Source of the DNA: Methanobrevibacter sp.
GTDB lineage: Archaea; Methanobacteriota; Methanobacteria; Methanobacteriales; Methanobacteriaceae
Assembly (NCBI RefSeq): GCF_030539875.1
Contig: NZ_JAUNXI010000007.1
Span: 1-64,000, forward strand
Length of the DNA stretch: 64,000 bases
Reading direction: 5' to 3'
A program made the position numbers and the translations under genes. The notes below the pieces were generated by a model. The model was not told the origin of the DNA and ran no database searches. It saw only the letters and a list, made by a program, of their open reading frames with translations. This document shows, one piece after another, positions 19,010-27,740 of the stretch. Numbering within the stretch: position 1 is the first letter of the stretch; every line of letters begins with the position of its first letter.

Positions 19010-19024
19010 GGAGTATCTCTAAAA

Positions 19025-19591
19025 TCAGTACCAGACATTTTTTATGCCAATCAAATAGGCGAAGGTATTGGCTATTAGATGAATAACCAAGGTCAATATA
19101 ATTGCAAGCATTATAACAAACAAATCGACTTTCACAACAAATGAAACCAGAATGAATGCAACAATTAAGAAATCCAACTGGTCTAAAATCGGGGCGGACT
19201 TTCCGCGTTCGATTCCGATTCTTCTTTTTAAAAAACTGCCTATTGCATCACCTAAAAGGGCTCCAAAACCAAGTAAGAAACCTATTAGAATTCCGTCCGG
19301 AATGTTTGTTATTATTGGGGTGGTTATGTGCTGTCCGAACATGGCTGTTACTTGGGGTGCAATGAATCCTTGCACAATGCCGGTTATAATTCCGATTACT
19401 GTCCCGGCAATTAATCCTCTCCATGTTACTCCGTCTCCAATCCAACGAACACCATTTTTATCGGATTTTCCAAAATCAACAGGCAATCCTCCTCCGAACA
19501 ATAATCCGGAACCATTTGAAAAATATGCTGGAAGTATAAAATAAATTGTTGTGATACATGTAATTAATAACGTCTGAATACTAATGGCCAT
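19025..19591 (-). CDS. carS: CDP-archaeol synthase
   Basis: 188-residue membrane protein with five or so predicted helices and the family motifs LPAYFSNGSGLLFGGGLPVDFGK and GDAIGSFLKRRIG. It transfers CMP to 2,3-bis-O-geranylgeranylglyceryl phosphate, making CDP-archaeol for polar lipid synthesis at the membrane. Start ATG 19591 has GGAGAT upstream. It is divergent from the tetraether synthase gene that uses the resulting lipids, so both ether-lipid genes share one promoter region. Confidence 0.9.
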   Translation of the reverse strand: MAISIQTLLITCITTIYFILPAYFSNGSGLLFGGGLPVDFGKSDKNGVRWIGDGVTWRGLIAGTVIGIITGIVQGFIAPQVTAMFGQHITTPIITNIPDGILIGFLLGFGALLGDAIGSFLKRRIGIERGKSAPILDQLDFLIVAFILVSFVVKVDLFVIMLAIILTLVIHLIANTFAYLIGIKNVWY

Positions 19592-19733
19592 TGAATATCT
19601 CCAAAATTTTATTATAAATATATAGAAACTACTATATATTAATTAAGTTTAAATATTACATTAATTTAAATATATAATGATATATAAGTTTGTGCTAATG
19701 ACTTAAAAAGATTGTTAGTAAAGGGTGATTTTT

Positions 19734-21233
19734 TTGAAAATAAAAGATACTAAAAGTTTATGCCCAGATTGTGGTGAACCACTCAGTGCTGAGGTTTTCG
19801 ATGAAAATGGTAAAGTTTTCATTAAAAAAACCTGCGAAGAGCACGGCGAGTTCATTAATACTTATTGGGGCGATGATGATTTATATTATCGTGCGGATAA
19901 TTACATCCCATCAGTAGCTTCTGTTGAAAATCCTTGTGTTGAGGATAATGCCAGTTGTCCTGATAACTGCGGGTTATGTTCAAAACATGAAACTTCAACT
20001 GTTTTGGGATTAATAGATGTAACCAACAGGTGCAATTTAAGATGCCCTGTCTGTTTTGCTAATGCTGCAGCTGCAGGTTATCTGTGCGAACCTAGCCAAG
20101 ATGAAATCAGACAAATGCTTAAAAACTTAAGGAATTTAAAACCTAGTCCGACTCCTGCAATTCAGTATGCCGGTGGAGAGCCTACTGTAAGAAAGGACAT
20201 TGTAGAACTTATTGCAATGGCTAAGGGAGAAGGTTTTACACATGTTCAAATTGCTACCAATGGTATCAGATTGGCTAAAAGGGAACATTTGGCTAGAGAT
20301 TTAAAAGAAGCGGGATTAAATACAGTTTATCTTGCTTTTGACGGAGTGACTCCTGAACCATATATCAATAATAGAGGTAAGGATTTGCTTCCATTTAAAT
20401 TAGAAGCTATTGAAAATTGTAGAAAAGCGGGTTTGGGTATTGTCCTCGTTCCTACTTTGATTAAAGGTGTTAATGACCATCAGATTGGAGATATTATTAA
20501 GTTTGCATTTGACAATAATGATATTGTCTATGGTGTTAACTTCCAGCCTGTTTCATTTTCTGGAAGAACACCTGCCGATCAGGTTGAAGCTCAAAGAATT
20601 ACAATTCCTGATTTTGTCCAAATCATAGAAGACCAGACCAACGGACAAGTTAAAACTACCGATTTTTACCCTCCGTCTGCAGTTGAGCCAGTTGCAAGAT
20701 TCATATCTGCTTTGGATGGAGATGATAAACCTAAGGTTACCTTAAACTGCCACCAGCATTGCGGTGTAGGTACATATGTATTCAGGGAAAAAACCGAAGG
20801 GTCCGGTAGAGATAACTTAATTCCAATTACCCACTTTGTTGATGTTGAAGATTTATTTGAAAAATTAGATGGATATGCAGATAAACTTATTGAAGGTAAA
20901 TTCGGAGCCCGCAAAAGAGTTTTAGCAAGTGCAACCAAAAGCCTTCCTAAACTGGTCCATACTGGCAGAGCTCCTGAAAATTTGGACATTGCTAAAATTT
21001 TATTAAATGTCTTTACTAAAAGGTCATATGATGCTTTAGGAGAATTTTCCAAAGATGCAATGCTCATCTCATGTATGCATTTCATGGACCCGTTCAACTT
21101 TGACACAGACAGAGTTAAAAAATGTGTTATTCATTATGCAACTCCTGACGGCAGAATCATTCCATTCTGTACTATGAATTCAATTTACCGTCAAAGTGTT
21201 GAAAAGAAATTCTCAAAACCTTTAAAAAAATAA
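19734..21233 (+). CDS. tes: Radical SAM tetraether lipid synthase (Tes)
   Basis: About 499 residues. The N-terminus is a Cys-rich module (CPDCGEPL, then CPDNCGLCSKHE), the core has the radical SAM motif CNLRCPVC, and further Cys lie at CHQHCG and near the C-terminus. This layout matches Tes (the MJ0619/MA_1486 group), which couples two archaeol tails to form macrocyclic archaeol and GDGT tetraethers. The start is TTG 19734, with GGGTGAT (19723-19729) upstream; a GTG at 19725 overlaps that site. Position opposite carS supports a lipid role. Confidence 0.85.
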   Translation: MKIKDTKSLCPDCGEPLSAEVFDENGKVFIKKTCEEHGEFINTYWGDDDLYYRADNYIPSVASVENPCVEDNASCPDNCGLCSKHETSTVLGLIDVTNRCNLRCPVCFANAAAAGYLCEPSQDEIRQMLKNLRNLKPSPTPAIQYAGGEPTVRKDIVELIAMAKGEGFTHVQIATNGIRLAKREHLARDLKEAGLNTVYLAFDGVTPEPYINNRGKDLLPFKLEAIENCRKAGLGIVLVPTLIKGVNDHQIGDIIKFAFDNNDIVYGVNFQPVSFSGRTPADQVEAQRITIPDFVQIIEDQTNGQVKTTDFYPPSAVEPVARFISALDGDDKPKVTLNCHQHCGVGTYVFREKTEGSGRDNLIPITHFVDVEDLFEKLDGYADKLIEGKFGARKRVLASATKSLPKLVHTGRAPENLDIAKILLNVFTKRSYDALGEFSKDAMLISCMHFMDPFNFDTDRVKKCVIHYATPDGRIIPFCTMNSIYRQSVEKKFSKPLKK

Positions 21234-21326
21234 TAATTTAATCTTTAAATCACCTTAACTTAATTTTGTATTTGGATGAAATCCAAATACTCATTTTTTT
21301 TAAAATCAATTTTATTAGGGATATTC

Positions 21327-21812
21327 ATGAATATTATAAAAGGAAAAACTTGGATTTTTGGGGAAAATATTGATACCGATGTAATTATTCCTGGAAGGTA
21401 TCTAAGAACATTCAATCCTCAGGATTTGGCAGAACACGTTTTAGAAGGGGAAAGGCCGGATTTTACAAAAAATGTTCAGCAGGGAGATATCATTGTTGCT
21501 GATGAAAATTTTGGATGCGGATCTTCAAGAGAACAGGCTCCTGTAGCTATTAAAACTGCGGGTGTTAGTGCAATCGTTGCAAAATCTTTTGCAAGGATTT
21601 TTTACAGAAATGCAATTAATATTGGTCTTCCGGTCATTGTTAGCGATATTGAAGCTAAAGACGGGGATGAAATAAGTATTGATTTGTCACAGGGGATTTT
21701 AATTAACCAAACAACCGGTGATAAAAAAACTTTTGAACCATTTAAAGAATTCATGTTAGATATTTTGGAAGATGGTGGTCTGGTTAACCATTATTTAAAT
21801 GAATCAGATTAA
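21327..21812 (+). CDS. hacB: Homoaconitase small subunit (aconitase/IPM isomerase family)
   Basis: 161 residues, small swivelling subunit of the aconitase family ([46 protein letters not shown]). The specificity loop reads YLRT at residues 25-28. In Methanocaldococcus this Arg-Thr version marks the homoaconitase subunit MJ1271, while the isopropylmalate isomerase subunit MJ1277 has a Val-Tyr version. So a role in chain elongation for coenzyme B (2-oxosuberate) is more likely than in leucine synthesis. Start ATG 21327 follows TTAGGG. The large subunit is not in the window. Confidence 0.8.
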   Translation: MNIIKGKTWIFGENIDTDVIIPGRYLRTFNPQDLAEHVLEGERPDFTKNVQQGDIIVADENFGCGSSREQAPVAIKTAGVSAIVAKSFARIFYRNAINIGLPVIVSDIEAKDGDEISIDLSQGILINQTTGDKKTFEPFKEFMLDILEDGGLVNHYLNESD

Positions 21813-21824
21813 GGAGGCATAAAA

Positions 21825-22445
21825 ATGGAATGTCCAATTTGCGGTTCTTATAATATTGAAATTTTAAATTCAAAACAAAAGTCTTCGAAGAAAAAACTCA
21901 TGGAAGAATATTTATTGAAATGTGAGGATTGCAATCATGTTTTTAAGGATATTTTTTCTGCAAAAAAACCCAAATCATACAGGATGATCATTTCAGAGCA
22001 GGGCAAATCTCATAAAACCACTATTGATTTGTCTCCTAGTGATGAATTGAAAGTTGGAGATGTGCTGCTTTCAAATCTGGGTCAGGTTGAAGTAACAAGT
22101 ATTGAAGTCGGAGATAAAAGAGTCAATAAATCAAAAATTGAGGATATCAATACTATCTGGGCTAATTCTACAGAAATTCCTGCACGTATCGGGTTTTCAG
22201 TAGATTTGCACGGTGAAGTTGATTCTTATAAATTGGATTTGGACAGGGATTTTGAAATAGCTCCAGGCGATGTTGTTAAAATCGACAAACACATCGTTAA
22301 GGTTCATGTTATCAAAACCCAAGATAGAAAATTAACATCCGGCTTTGCTAAAGCTGGAGTAATAAAAAGAGTCTATTCAAAACCTGTTAAATTCAACAAT
22401 TTCGATTATGATTTAACTAAAGACATATTTAAAAAAACTTCCTAG
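21825..22445 (+). CDS. HVO_0476-family archaeal zinc-finger protein
   Basis: 206 residues. An N-terminal zinc ribbon (CPICGS at 3-8 and CEDCNH near 32-37) is followed by a beta-rich domain with two similar halves (LKVGDVLLSNLG and IAPGDVVKIDK). It resembles a conserved archaeal zinc-finger family of unknown function. It starts 12 bases after hacB with GGAGG before the ATG, and sits 12 bases before the tRNA methylthiotransferase gene, so the three are probably one operon. Confidence 0.7.
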   Translation: MECPICGSYNIEILNSKQKSSKKKLMEEYLLKCEDCNHVFKDIFSAKKPKSYRMIISEQGKSHKTTIDLSPSDELKVGDVLLSNLGQVEVTSIEVGDKRVNKSKIEDINTIWANSTEIPARIGFSVDLHGEVDSYKLDLDRDFEIAPGDVVKIDKHIVKVHVIKTQDRKLTSGFAKAGVIKRVYSKPVKFNNFDYDLTKDIFKKTS

Positions 22446-22457
22446 TGAGAAAATACA

Positions 22458-23735
22458 ATGAAAGTATATATTGAATCTTACGGCTGCACATTCAATAAAG
22501 CCGATGGGCAGATTATAGCAGGTATTTTGCAGGAAAATGAAATTGATATTGTGGATTCTATTGAGAAGGCAGATGTCATTATCGTAAATACATGTTATGT
22601 AAAGTTGCCTACCGAAAACAAAATCACTTACAGAATCCAGAAACTTCAAAAAGATTTTCCTGATAAAAAAATAATCATTGGAGGATGTATGGTTGAGATT
22701 GATGCTGAAAAATTAGATAAAATCGCTCCTGACTGTTCATGGATAGGTCCGCATCAATTAAATAAATCTGCAAAGATTGTTGAGGCCACTTATTGCGGAA
22801 ATGTTGTTCGCGAATATGGTTTTTCAAAGGAATCTAAAGTGAATGTTCCTAAACTTGTTGACGATGGTCTGATTCATATCATTCAAATATGTGAAGGTTG
22901 TTTGGGCGTATGCACATTCTGCTGCACTCGTTTTGCCAGAGGTCCTTTAAACAGCTATCCTATTGCAGATATTAAAGAAGAAGCAAGAAAAGCTATTGAA
23001 AATGGTGCCTGTGAAATTCAGCTCACAGCTCAGGACACTGCAGCATTTGGCCGGGACAGCGGCGAGAAGCTATCTGATTTAATCAAAGAAGTGGCTAATT
23101 TAGATGGTGATTTCCGCATCCGTGTTGGAATGATGCATCCTAAAAATATTTTAAATGATGTTGACGAAATTATTGACGCGATGAAACATCCGAAGGTATA
23201 TGATTTCATACATTTGCCCGTTCAAAGCGGAAGTGATAAGGTTTTGTCTGACATGAGGAGGGGCCATACTGTAAATCAGTATCTTGATGTTGTCTCTAAA
23301 TTCAGAAAGGAAATTCCTGACTTGACATTGGCAGTAGACATTATTGTTGGTTATCCAACAGAAACTGATGATGATTTCAAATCAACCATTGAACTTCTTG
23401 AAAATATAAAACCGAGTCTGATTCATCTGTCAAAATATCAGCATAGAAAGGGTGCAGTTTCATCTTCACTTCCTGAAATTCCCCATGAGGTCATGAAGAA
23501 AAGATCAAAATTGCTATCAGAAATTAAATCTAAAATAACTGAAGAAGAAAACAAGGATCTGGTCGGTTCTGTTCAAAAGGTTCTTGTTGTTGAAAAAGGT
23601 TCTAAAGGAGGATTTATTGCTAAAACTGATTCTTATATTCCAGTGATTGTTGATGATGCTAAATTGGGAACTTGTGTTAAAGTAAAAATTACTGAAGCTA
23701 CCTCCACTTACCTTAAAAGTCAGTTATTGGAATAA
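22458..23735 (+). CDS. tRNA (t6A37) methylthiotransferase, archaeal e-MtaB/CDKAL1 type
   Basis: 425 residues. The N-terminal UPF0004 domain has the three cluster Cys (SYGCTF, NTCYVK, GGCM), the radical SAM domain has CLGVCTFC, and a C-terminal TRAM domain ends the protein (VQKVLVVEKGSKGG and on). It would convert t6A37 to ms2t6A in ANN-decoding tRNAs. The archaeal/eukaryotic e-MtaB branch fits better than bacterial MiaB. Confidence 0.88.
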   Translation: MKVYIESYGCTFNKADGQIIAGILQENEIDIVDSIEKADVIIVNTCYVKLPTENKITYRIQKLQKDFPDKKIIIGGCMVEIDAEKLDKIAPDCSWIGPHQLNKSAKIVEATYCGNVVREYGFSKESKVNVPKLVDDGLIHIIQICEGCLGVCTFCCTRFARGPLNSYPIADIKEEARKAIENGACEIQLTAQDTAAFGRDSGEKLSDLIKEVANLDGDFRIRVGMMHPKNILNDVDEIIDAMKHPKVYDFIHLPVQSGSDKVLSDMRRGHTVNQYLDVVSKFRKEIPDLTLAVDIIVGYPTETDDDFKSTIELLENIKPSLIHLSKYQHRKGAVSSSLPEIPHEVMKKRSKLLSEIKSKITEEENKDLVGSVQKVLVVEKGSKGGFIAKTDSYIPVIVDDAKLGTCVKVKITEATSTYLKSQLLE

Positions 23736-23895
23736 TATTTTTTTATTTTTTTTATTTATCCTACTTTTTTTTATTATTGATATGTTTAACCTTAATTTTT
23801 TTATAATGCTTATATTATTTTTCTGATTTTAAAAGTATATTCTAATAAGTGATAAGTTATAATATGGGGCGAATATAGGCATTTTTACCGATACC

Positions 23896-23903
23896 TTTAT
23901 ATA
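23896..23903 (+). promoter_or_regulatory. TATA box of the histone gene
   Basis: TTTATATA preceded by a purine/CC-rich BRE-like CGATACC. It predicts a start site near 23924 and a leader of about 15 nt that contains the strong Shine-Dalgarno GGAGGTG. Confidence 0.55.
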
Positions 23904-23938
23904 CTATTGTGTACTATCTTTTAATTGGAGGTGTCATT

Positions 23939-24139
23939 ATGAGTGAATTACCAATCGCACCAGTCGGTCGTATCTTAAAAAATGCTGGCGCACAAAGAAT
24001 TAGTGATGATGCAAAAATTGCATTAGCTGAAGCATTAGAAGAAAAAGGTGACGCAATTGCACAAAAAGCTGTAAATTTCGCACGCCACGCTGGTAGAAAA
24101 ACTGTAAAAGCTGAAGATATCAAATTAGCAATCAAATAG
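23939..24139 (+). CDS. Archaeal histone (HMf family)
   Basis: 66 residues, a single histone fold without tails ([19 protein letters not shown], then [17 protein letters not shown]), the standard HMf/HMt length. It forms dimers that wrap DNA. ATG 23939 is set by the typical [11 protein letters not shown] start and GGAGGTG upstream; the upstream in-frame ATG at 23909 would add ten non-homologous residues. It stands alone with its own promoter and terminator. Confidence 0.93.
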   Translation: MSELPIAPVGRILKNAGAQRISDDAKIALAEALEEKGDAIAQKAVNFARHAGRKTVKAEDIKLAIK

Positions 24140-24186
24140 ATTTTCTAATTCGTTATTTTTATAGAGCTTTAAGTGATAAAAATCTA

Positions 24187-24220
24187 TTGGCCATTTTCTT
24201 GGTCAATTTTTTTATTTTTT
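24187..24220 (+). terminator. Histone gene terminator
   Basis: A 6-bp stem (24187-24192 with 24201-24206, one G-T pair) is followed by a long T-run with one A, 48 bases after the histone stop. Confidence 0.5.
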
Positions 24221-24256
24221 AATTATTTACTACTAGTTCTATTCAACTGAGAAAAC

Positions 24257-24266
24257 TTTATATATT
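24257..24266 (+). promoter_or_regulatory. TATA box of the tRNA-Val/tRNA-Phe unit
   Basis: TTTATATATT preceded by GAAAAC. It lies about 35 bases before the mature tRNA-Val 5' end, the usual distance for a stable RNA promoter in these archaea, leaving a leader of roughly 8-10 nt for RNase P to remove. Confidence 0.6.
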
Positions 24267-24295
24267 ACTTTTAATAAATTATAATATGTTGTGTA

Positions 24296-24367
24296 GGACC
24301 GGTGGTCTAGGGGTATGATTCCTCTTTGACGTGGAGGAGATCACGAGTTCGAATCTCGTTCGGTCCA
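24296..24367 (+). tRNA. tRNA-Val (anticodon GAC)
   Basis: A full cloverleaf can be drawn. The 7-bp acceptor stem is GGACCGG with TCGGTCC (one G-T pair), the anticodon loop is TTGACGT giving anticodon GAC, and the T-arm contains GTTCGAATC. Discriminator base A at 24367; no CCA is encoded. Three bases separate it from the next tRNA. Confidence 0.95.
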
Positions 24368-24370
24368 TAT

Positions 24371-24443
24371 GCCATGGTAGTTCAGATGGGAGAACGCTAG
24401 ACTGAAGATCTAGATGTCGCTGGTTCAAGTCCGGCCCATGGCA
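24371..24443 (+). tRNA. tRNA-Phe (anticodon GAA)
   Basis: The acceptor stem GCCATGG pairs perfectly with CCATGGC. The anticodon stem CTAGA/TCTAG encloses CTGAAGA, anticodon GAA, and the T-loop contains GTTCAAGTC. Discriminator A; CCA not encoded. It is co-transcribed with tRNA-Val. Confidence 0.95.
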
Positions 24444-24584
24444 TTACCTTTTAACTATTTTTTCTGTTTTTAATTTTAACATTTGATTTTTAATGTTATT
24501 TTTTACCGTAGTGACTGAATAATATAAAAAAGATTCTAATTTCATTAAAAAAAGAGATTGGATGGTGATGTGGTTTTTTTAAAG

Positions 24585-25313
24585 TTATTTGGTTATTGTG
24601 ATTGGTTTTGGTGTTACTTTCGTATTTTTTCTTAATTCCTTATATGCTTTAACGATTTCACAACCTTGGTCACTTCCAATTCTGTCTGCTCCTGCAGTTA
24701 AAATCTGGTTAGCGAATTTATAATTGTTGATTCCGCCGTCGACTTCAATTTTTATTTTAGGAGCATATTTTTGAATAATGTTGATGTCGTTGACATTTTC
24801 AAAAATGTGATTCGGAGAGACAAAACCGCTAGCTGTTTTTATATAATCTGCACCACTTTTTTCAGCCGCTTTAGACGCATTGGCTTTTTGATAATCTTCT
24901 AGGGCTTTGGTTTCAATAATCACCTTTAGGATTTTATCTCCAACGGCATCTTTTACTTGTCTGATTTCATCTTCAATCAGTTCATATTTTTCATCTTTCA
25001 AATGGCTTAAATTAAGAACCATTTCGAATTCCTCTGCGCCTTTGTCAAGTAGGGATTTTGCTTCAGCCACTTTGGCTTCAGTAGTTTCGAAACCTAAGGG
25101 GAATCCTATTACGCTTCCAACTTTAATGGATGTGTCTTTTAAAGTTTCTTTTGCAAGGGCAACGTAAGTCGGTGAGACAACTACTGCATTGAAGTTTGCC
25201 TCTTTTGCGTTTTCAAGAAATTCTTTCATTTCACTTTCAGTAATTATATTGTTTAAGTTAGTGTAATTTATTAAACTTGCCAGTTCCTTTGAATTTTTTA
25301 TATTGTATACCAT
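24585..25313 (-). CDS. DeoC-like aldolase, catalytic residues altered
   Basis: 242 residues of the DeoC/FbaB TIM-barrel type. The Schiff-base Lys is kept in DYIKTASGF (K159). However, the catalytic Asp of the usual DMVIN motif is Glu (FEMVLN, E97), the second active-site Lys of the usual VKASGGI motif is Glu (KIEVDGGI, E190), and the N-terminal DHT motif reads NYT. These positions make the proton relay in deoxyribose-phosphate aldolase, so plain deoxyribose-5-phosphate cleavage is uncertain. It may act on another aldehyde/ketone pair. It stands alone, leftward. Confidence 0.75.
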   Translation of the reverse strand: MVYNIKNSKELASLINYTNLNNIITESEMKEFLENAKEANFNAVVVSPTYVALAKETLKDTSIKVGSVIGFPLGFETTEAKVAEAKSLLDKGAEEFEMVLNLSHLKDEKYELIEDEIRQVKDAVGDKILKVIIETKALEDYQKANASKAAEKSGADYIKTASGFVSPNHIFENVNDINIIQKYAPKIKIEVDGGINNYKFANQILTAGADRIGSDQGCEIVKAYKELRKNTKVTPKPITITK

Positions 25314-25366
25314 TGTATCACACTCTAATTAGTTAGTATTTATACGAACATTATATTTAAATATTT

Positions 25367-27031
25367 TCATATAATCTTTTTAGCCATATATGGTCCAAGC
25401 TTTTCATAACCGAATTTACGATAATAATTTCTGGTTCCGATTCCACTTATTATGGCTATATCTTCATATCCGTTATCGGCAGCTAAGTTTTCAGCTTCTT
25501 TTAAGAGTTTTTCACCAAATCCGGTGTGCTGACCGACTTTAGGATTCCTGCCTCCTATCTTAATCATATTTCCATAAACATGCAGTTCTCTTACAAGAGC
25601 GGTTTTCTCACCAATCTCTTCTCTAAAATGATTTTTTGATGGAAAACGCAATCTTAAAAATCCGGCAATGCTTTCTTCGTTAATGTCCTCAACAGATAAA
25701 AAGTTTTCAACACCTTCGCATGCAGCATAAGATTCCTTAAATAAATCGAAATCATCTAAAGAATATTCCTTGTTTGTTTTCTTGTGGCCGATTTCGCGAC
25801 AGCGTATACATTTGCAATTAATGTTTTCTTCATCTAATTTATTGTATACGAGTTCCCCCAAATTGGATTTCTTAACTCCGGCTTCAATTAATGTTGACGG
25901 TATGTCTCTTTGAATCCTCATTGTTCTGACCCATTTTGGAAGAATTTTTTTGATTTTAACGATTAATTCAACTGCTTCCTCATCAGTATATGGAGCATAT
26001 TTGCCTTCGGCCCATAAATCATACAATTCACTTCCCTTTGTAACGAGGCAGGGGTAAATCTTTAACATGTCCGGTTTAAAACTATCATCACTAAACAACC
26101 GTTTAAACATTTTCAGGTCCTGTTTTTCATCTGAAAACAAACCTGGCATCATGTGCATTGCAACTTTAATTGCAGAATCCCTTAAAAGCTGATTTGCTTC
26201 AATAACATCTGCTATTGTATGGCCTCTTTTTATCTTTTTATATAATTCGTCTGATAATGTTTGAACGCCAAGTTCAACTCTTGTCACTCCAAAATCAAGC
26301 ATTCTGTTAATATGGTCTTTTTTACAATAGTCAGGACGTGTTTCAAAGGTCATTCCCACACATCTGACTTTTGAGTTTTCATTAGCGCTCTGAACATCGC
26401 TAATCAAAACATAGTCATTTGGAGGATAAGTTTTCAAAACTCCTGTTTCAAAAGATCGGATTTCATCGTAATCTAAGTTGTATTCATAGTTGGCAGGTTT
26501 ATTTTCGATAATTAAACCGAAATCAGTCATTGCTTTTAGACATTGTGAAACAAACCATTCCTGATAACACAAATCTCTAGAAGGGAATGTCCCTCCCATG
26601 ATTATCAGTTCCACCTTATCAATGGGATGTCCTATTTTTTTAAGCTGCTTTAATCTATTGAAGCATTGGATGTACGGGTGATATTCATACATTCTTCCTC
26701 TAAGTGCTGCCGGTTCCTCACCGGTATAACTTGGAGGAGCAATATCGCTTTCGGGACAGTAAAAGCATCTTCCATGAGGGCATTTGTGGGGATGACACAT
26801 TACAGCGACAATTGCAACTCCAGACATTGTTCTAGTCGGTTTTTTCTTCAATATTCCGGAAACAATTTCTTTTTCCTCTGGTTTTGCAAATTCCAATATG
26901 TCTGCATTGCTCATAAATTTAGATAACTTTAAATCACGGCAGAGTTGTCTTTTTCCAACTTCAAGCTCGCGCCGGGTGGATATTTTGCCCTTAAGAATAT
27001 CTTCAATTATGGTTCTGCATGCCTTTTCCAT
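25367..27031 (-). CDS. elp3: Elp3 tRNA uridine-34 acetyltransferase/radical SAM enzyme
   Basis: About 554 residues, the usual archaeal Elp3 length. The radical SAM domain has the atypical Cys motif [14 protein letters not shown] and is followed by the C-terminal GNAT domain (VRELHVYG, then [15 protein letters not shown] for acetyl-CoA, [22 protein letters not shown] at the end). Archaeal Elp3 alone makes cm5U34 in tRNA. ATG 27031 is favoured because GAGGTTAG lies at good spacing; an in-frame ATG at 27046 overlaps that site. Confidence 0.9.
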   Translation of the reverse strand: MEKACRTIIEDILKGKISTRRELEVGKRQLCRDLKLSKFMSNADILEFAKPEEKEIVSGILKKKPTRTMSGVAIVAVMCHPHKCPHGRCFYCPESDIAPPSYTGEEPAALRGRMYEYHPYIQCFNRLKQLKKIGHPIDKVELIIMGGTFPSRDLCYQEWFVSQCLKAMTDFGLIIENKPANYEYNLDYDEIRSFETGVLKTYPPNDYVLISDVQSANENSKVRCVGMTFETRPDYCKKDHINRMLDFGVTRVELGVQTLSDELYKKIKRGHTIADVIEANQLLRDSAIKVAMHMMPGLFSDEKQDLKMFKRLFSDDSFKPDMLKIYPCLVTKGSELYDLWAEGKYAPYTDEEAVELIVKIKKILPKWVRTMRIQRDIPSTLIEAGVKKSNLGELVYNKLDEENINCKCIRCREIGHKKTNKEYSLDDFDLFKESYAACEGVENFLSVEDINEESIAGFLRLRFPSKNHFREEIGEKTALVRELHVYGNMIKIGGRNPKVGQHTGFGEKLLKEAENLAADNGYEDIAIISGIGTRNYYRKFGYEKLGPYMAKKII

Positions 27032-27135
27032 TATTTCTAACCTCATTAACTAATAGTTAATTTTATATTGTGGTTGTATTTAAATATTTAATGATTTATA
27101 TATAATCATGTAGAAAAGTATCGTAGGTGATAAAT

Positions 27136-27414
27136 ATGCAAATTAAAGAATTTTTAGGATCCGTTGTTTTGGATAAAAACGCATACGAAGTTGGTAAAGT
27201 AAGCAATATGGATTTTGATGTTGCATCTGGTAAAATTGAAACCGTTACTTTGACTTTACAAAATAACATCTTCTCTAAAGATGAACTTGAAATTAATTTC
27301 GACGATATTGAGACTATCGGTGCTTATGTTATCTTAAACAAGGAGATCCCTAAAGAAGAAGAAACAGAAGAATCCAGTGAAACTGTTGAAATAGAAATTG
27401 ACGATGAAGATTAA
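27136..27414 (+). CDS. PRC-barrel domain protein
   Basis: About 92 residues. The beta-rich N-terminal 70 residues (KEFLGSVVLDKNAYEVGKVSNMDFD) match PRC-barrel proteins; the C-terminus is an acidic tail of Glu and Asp. The function of the single-domain archaeal forms is unknown; RNA processing or protein contact roles are proposed for the fold. TAGGTGAT precedes ATG 27136. A second PRC-barrel gene lies at 44742. Confidence 0.7.
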   Translation: MQIKEFLGSVVLDKNAYEVGKVSNMDFDVASGKIETVTLTLQNNIFSKDELEINFDDIETIGAYVILNKEIPKEEETEESSETVEIEIDDED

Positions 27415-27430
27415 ACACAAGGTGTTTTAA

Positions 27431-27727
27431 ATGGCTTTAGATGCAAGAAATATGCAAATATCTCTTGATTCTCATGTAAGGTATGTTGATACCGGAACAT
27501 TGGGCCAAGTTATTGATGAAAAGATAACTGACGGTGTTGAATGGGTTAAACTAGATAAAACTGGTTTGTGGTATCAGTCAAATCGTGTTGAGTTATTGGG
27601 AGAAAAGGATATTAAAAAAGGCTCTTGGGCTGACGGTAAGAAAGTAGATGTTGAAGACTTAAAAGACAAAGCCTTGAACTTCGAAGAACTGGAATTATCC
27701 AGCGATGCTTGTAATGGTGGAGGTTAA
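27431..27727 (+). CDS. DUF2098-type conserved methanogen protein
   Basis: 98 residues with a small beta-barrel-like stretch (SHVRYVDTGTLGQVIDEKI, then VEWVKLDKTGLWYQSNRVEL). It resembles the DUF2098 family found mainly in methanogens; no function is known. It follows the PRC-barrel gene by 16 bases, so both are probably one operon. Confidence 0.6.
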   Translation: MALDARNMQISLDSHVRYVDTGTLGQVIDEKITDGVEWVKLDKTGLWYQSNRVELLGEKDIKKGSWADGKKVDVEDLKDKALNFEELELSSDACNGGG

Positions 27728-27740
27728 AATCCTCCATTTT

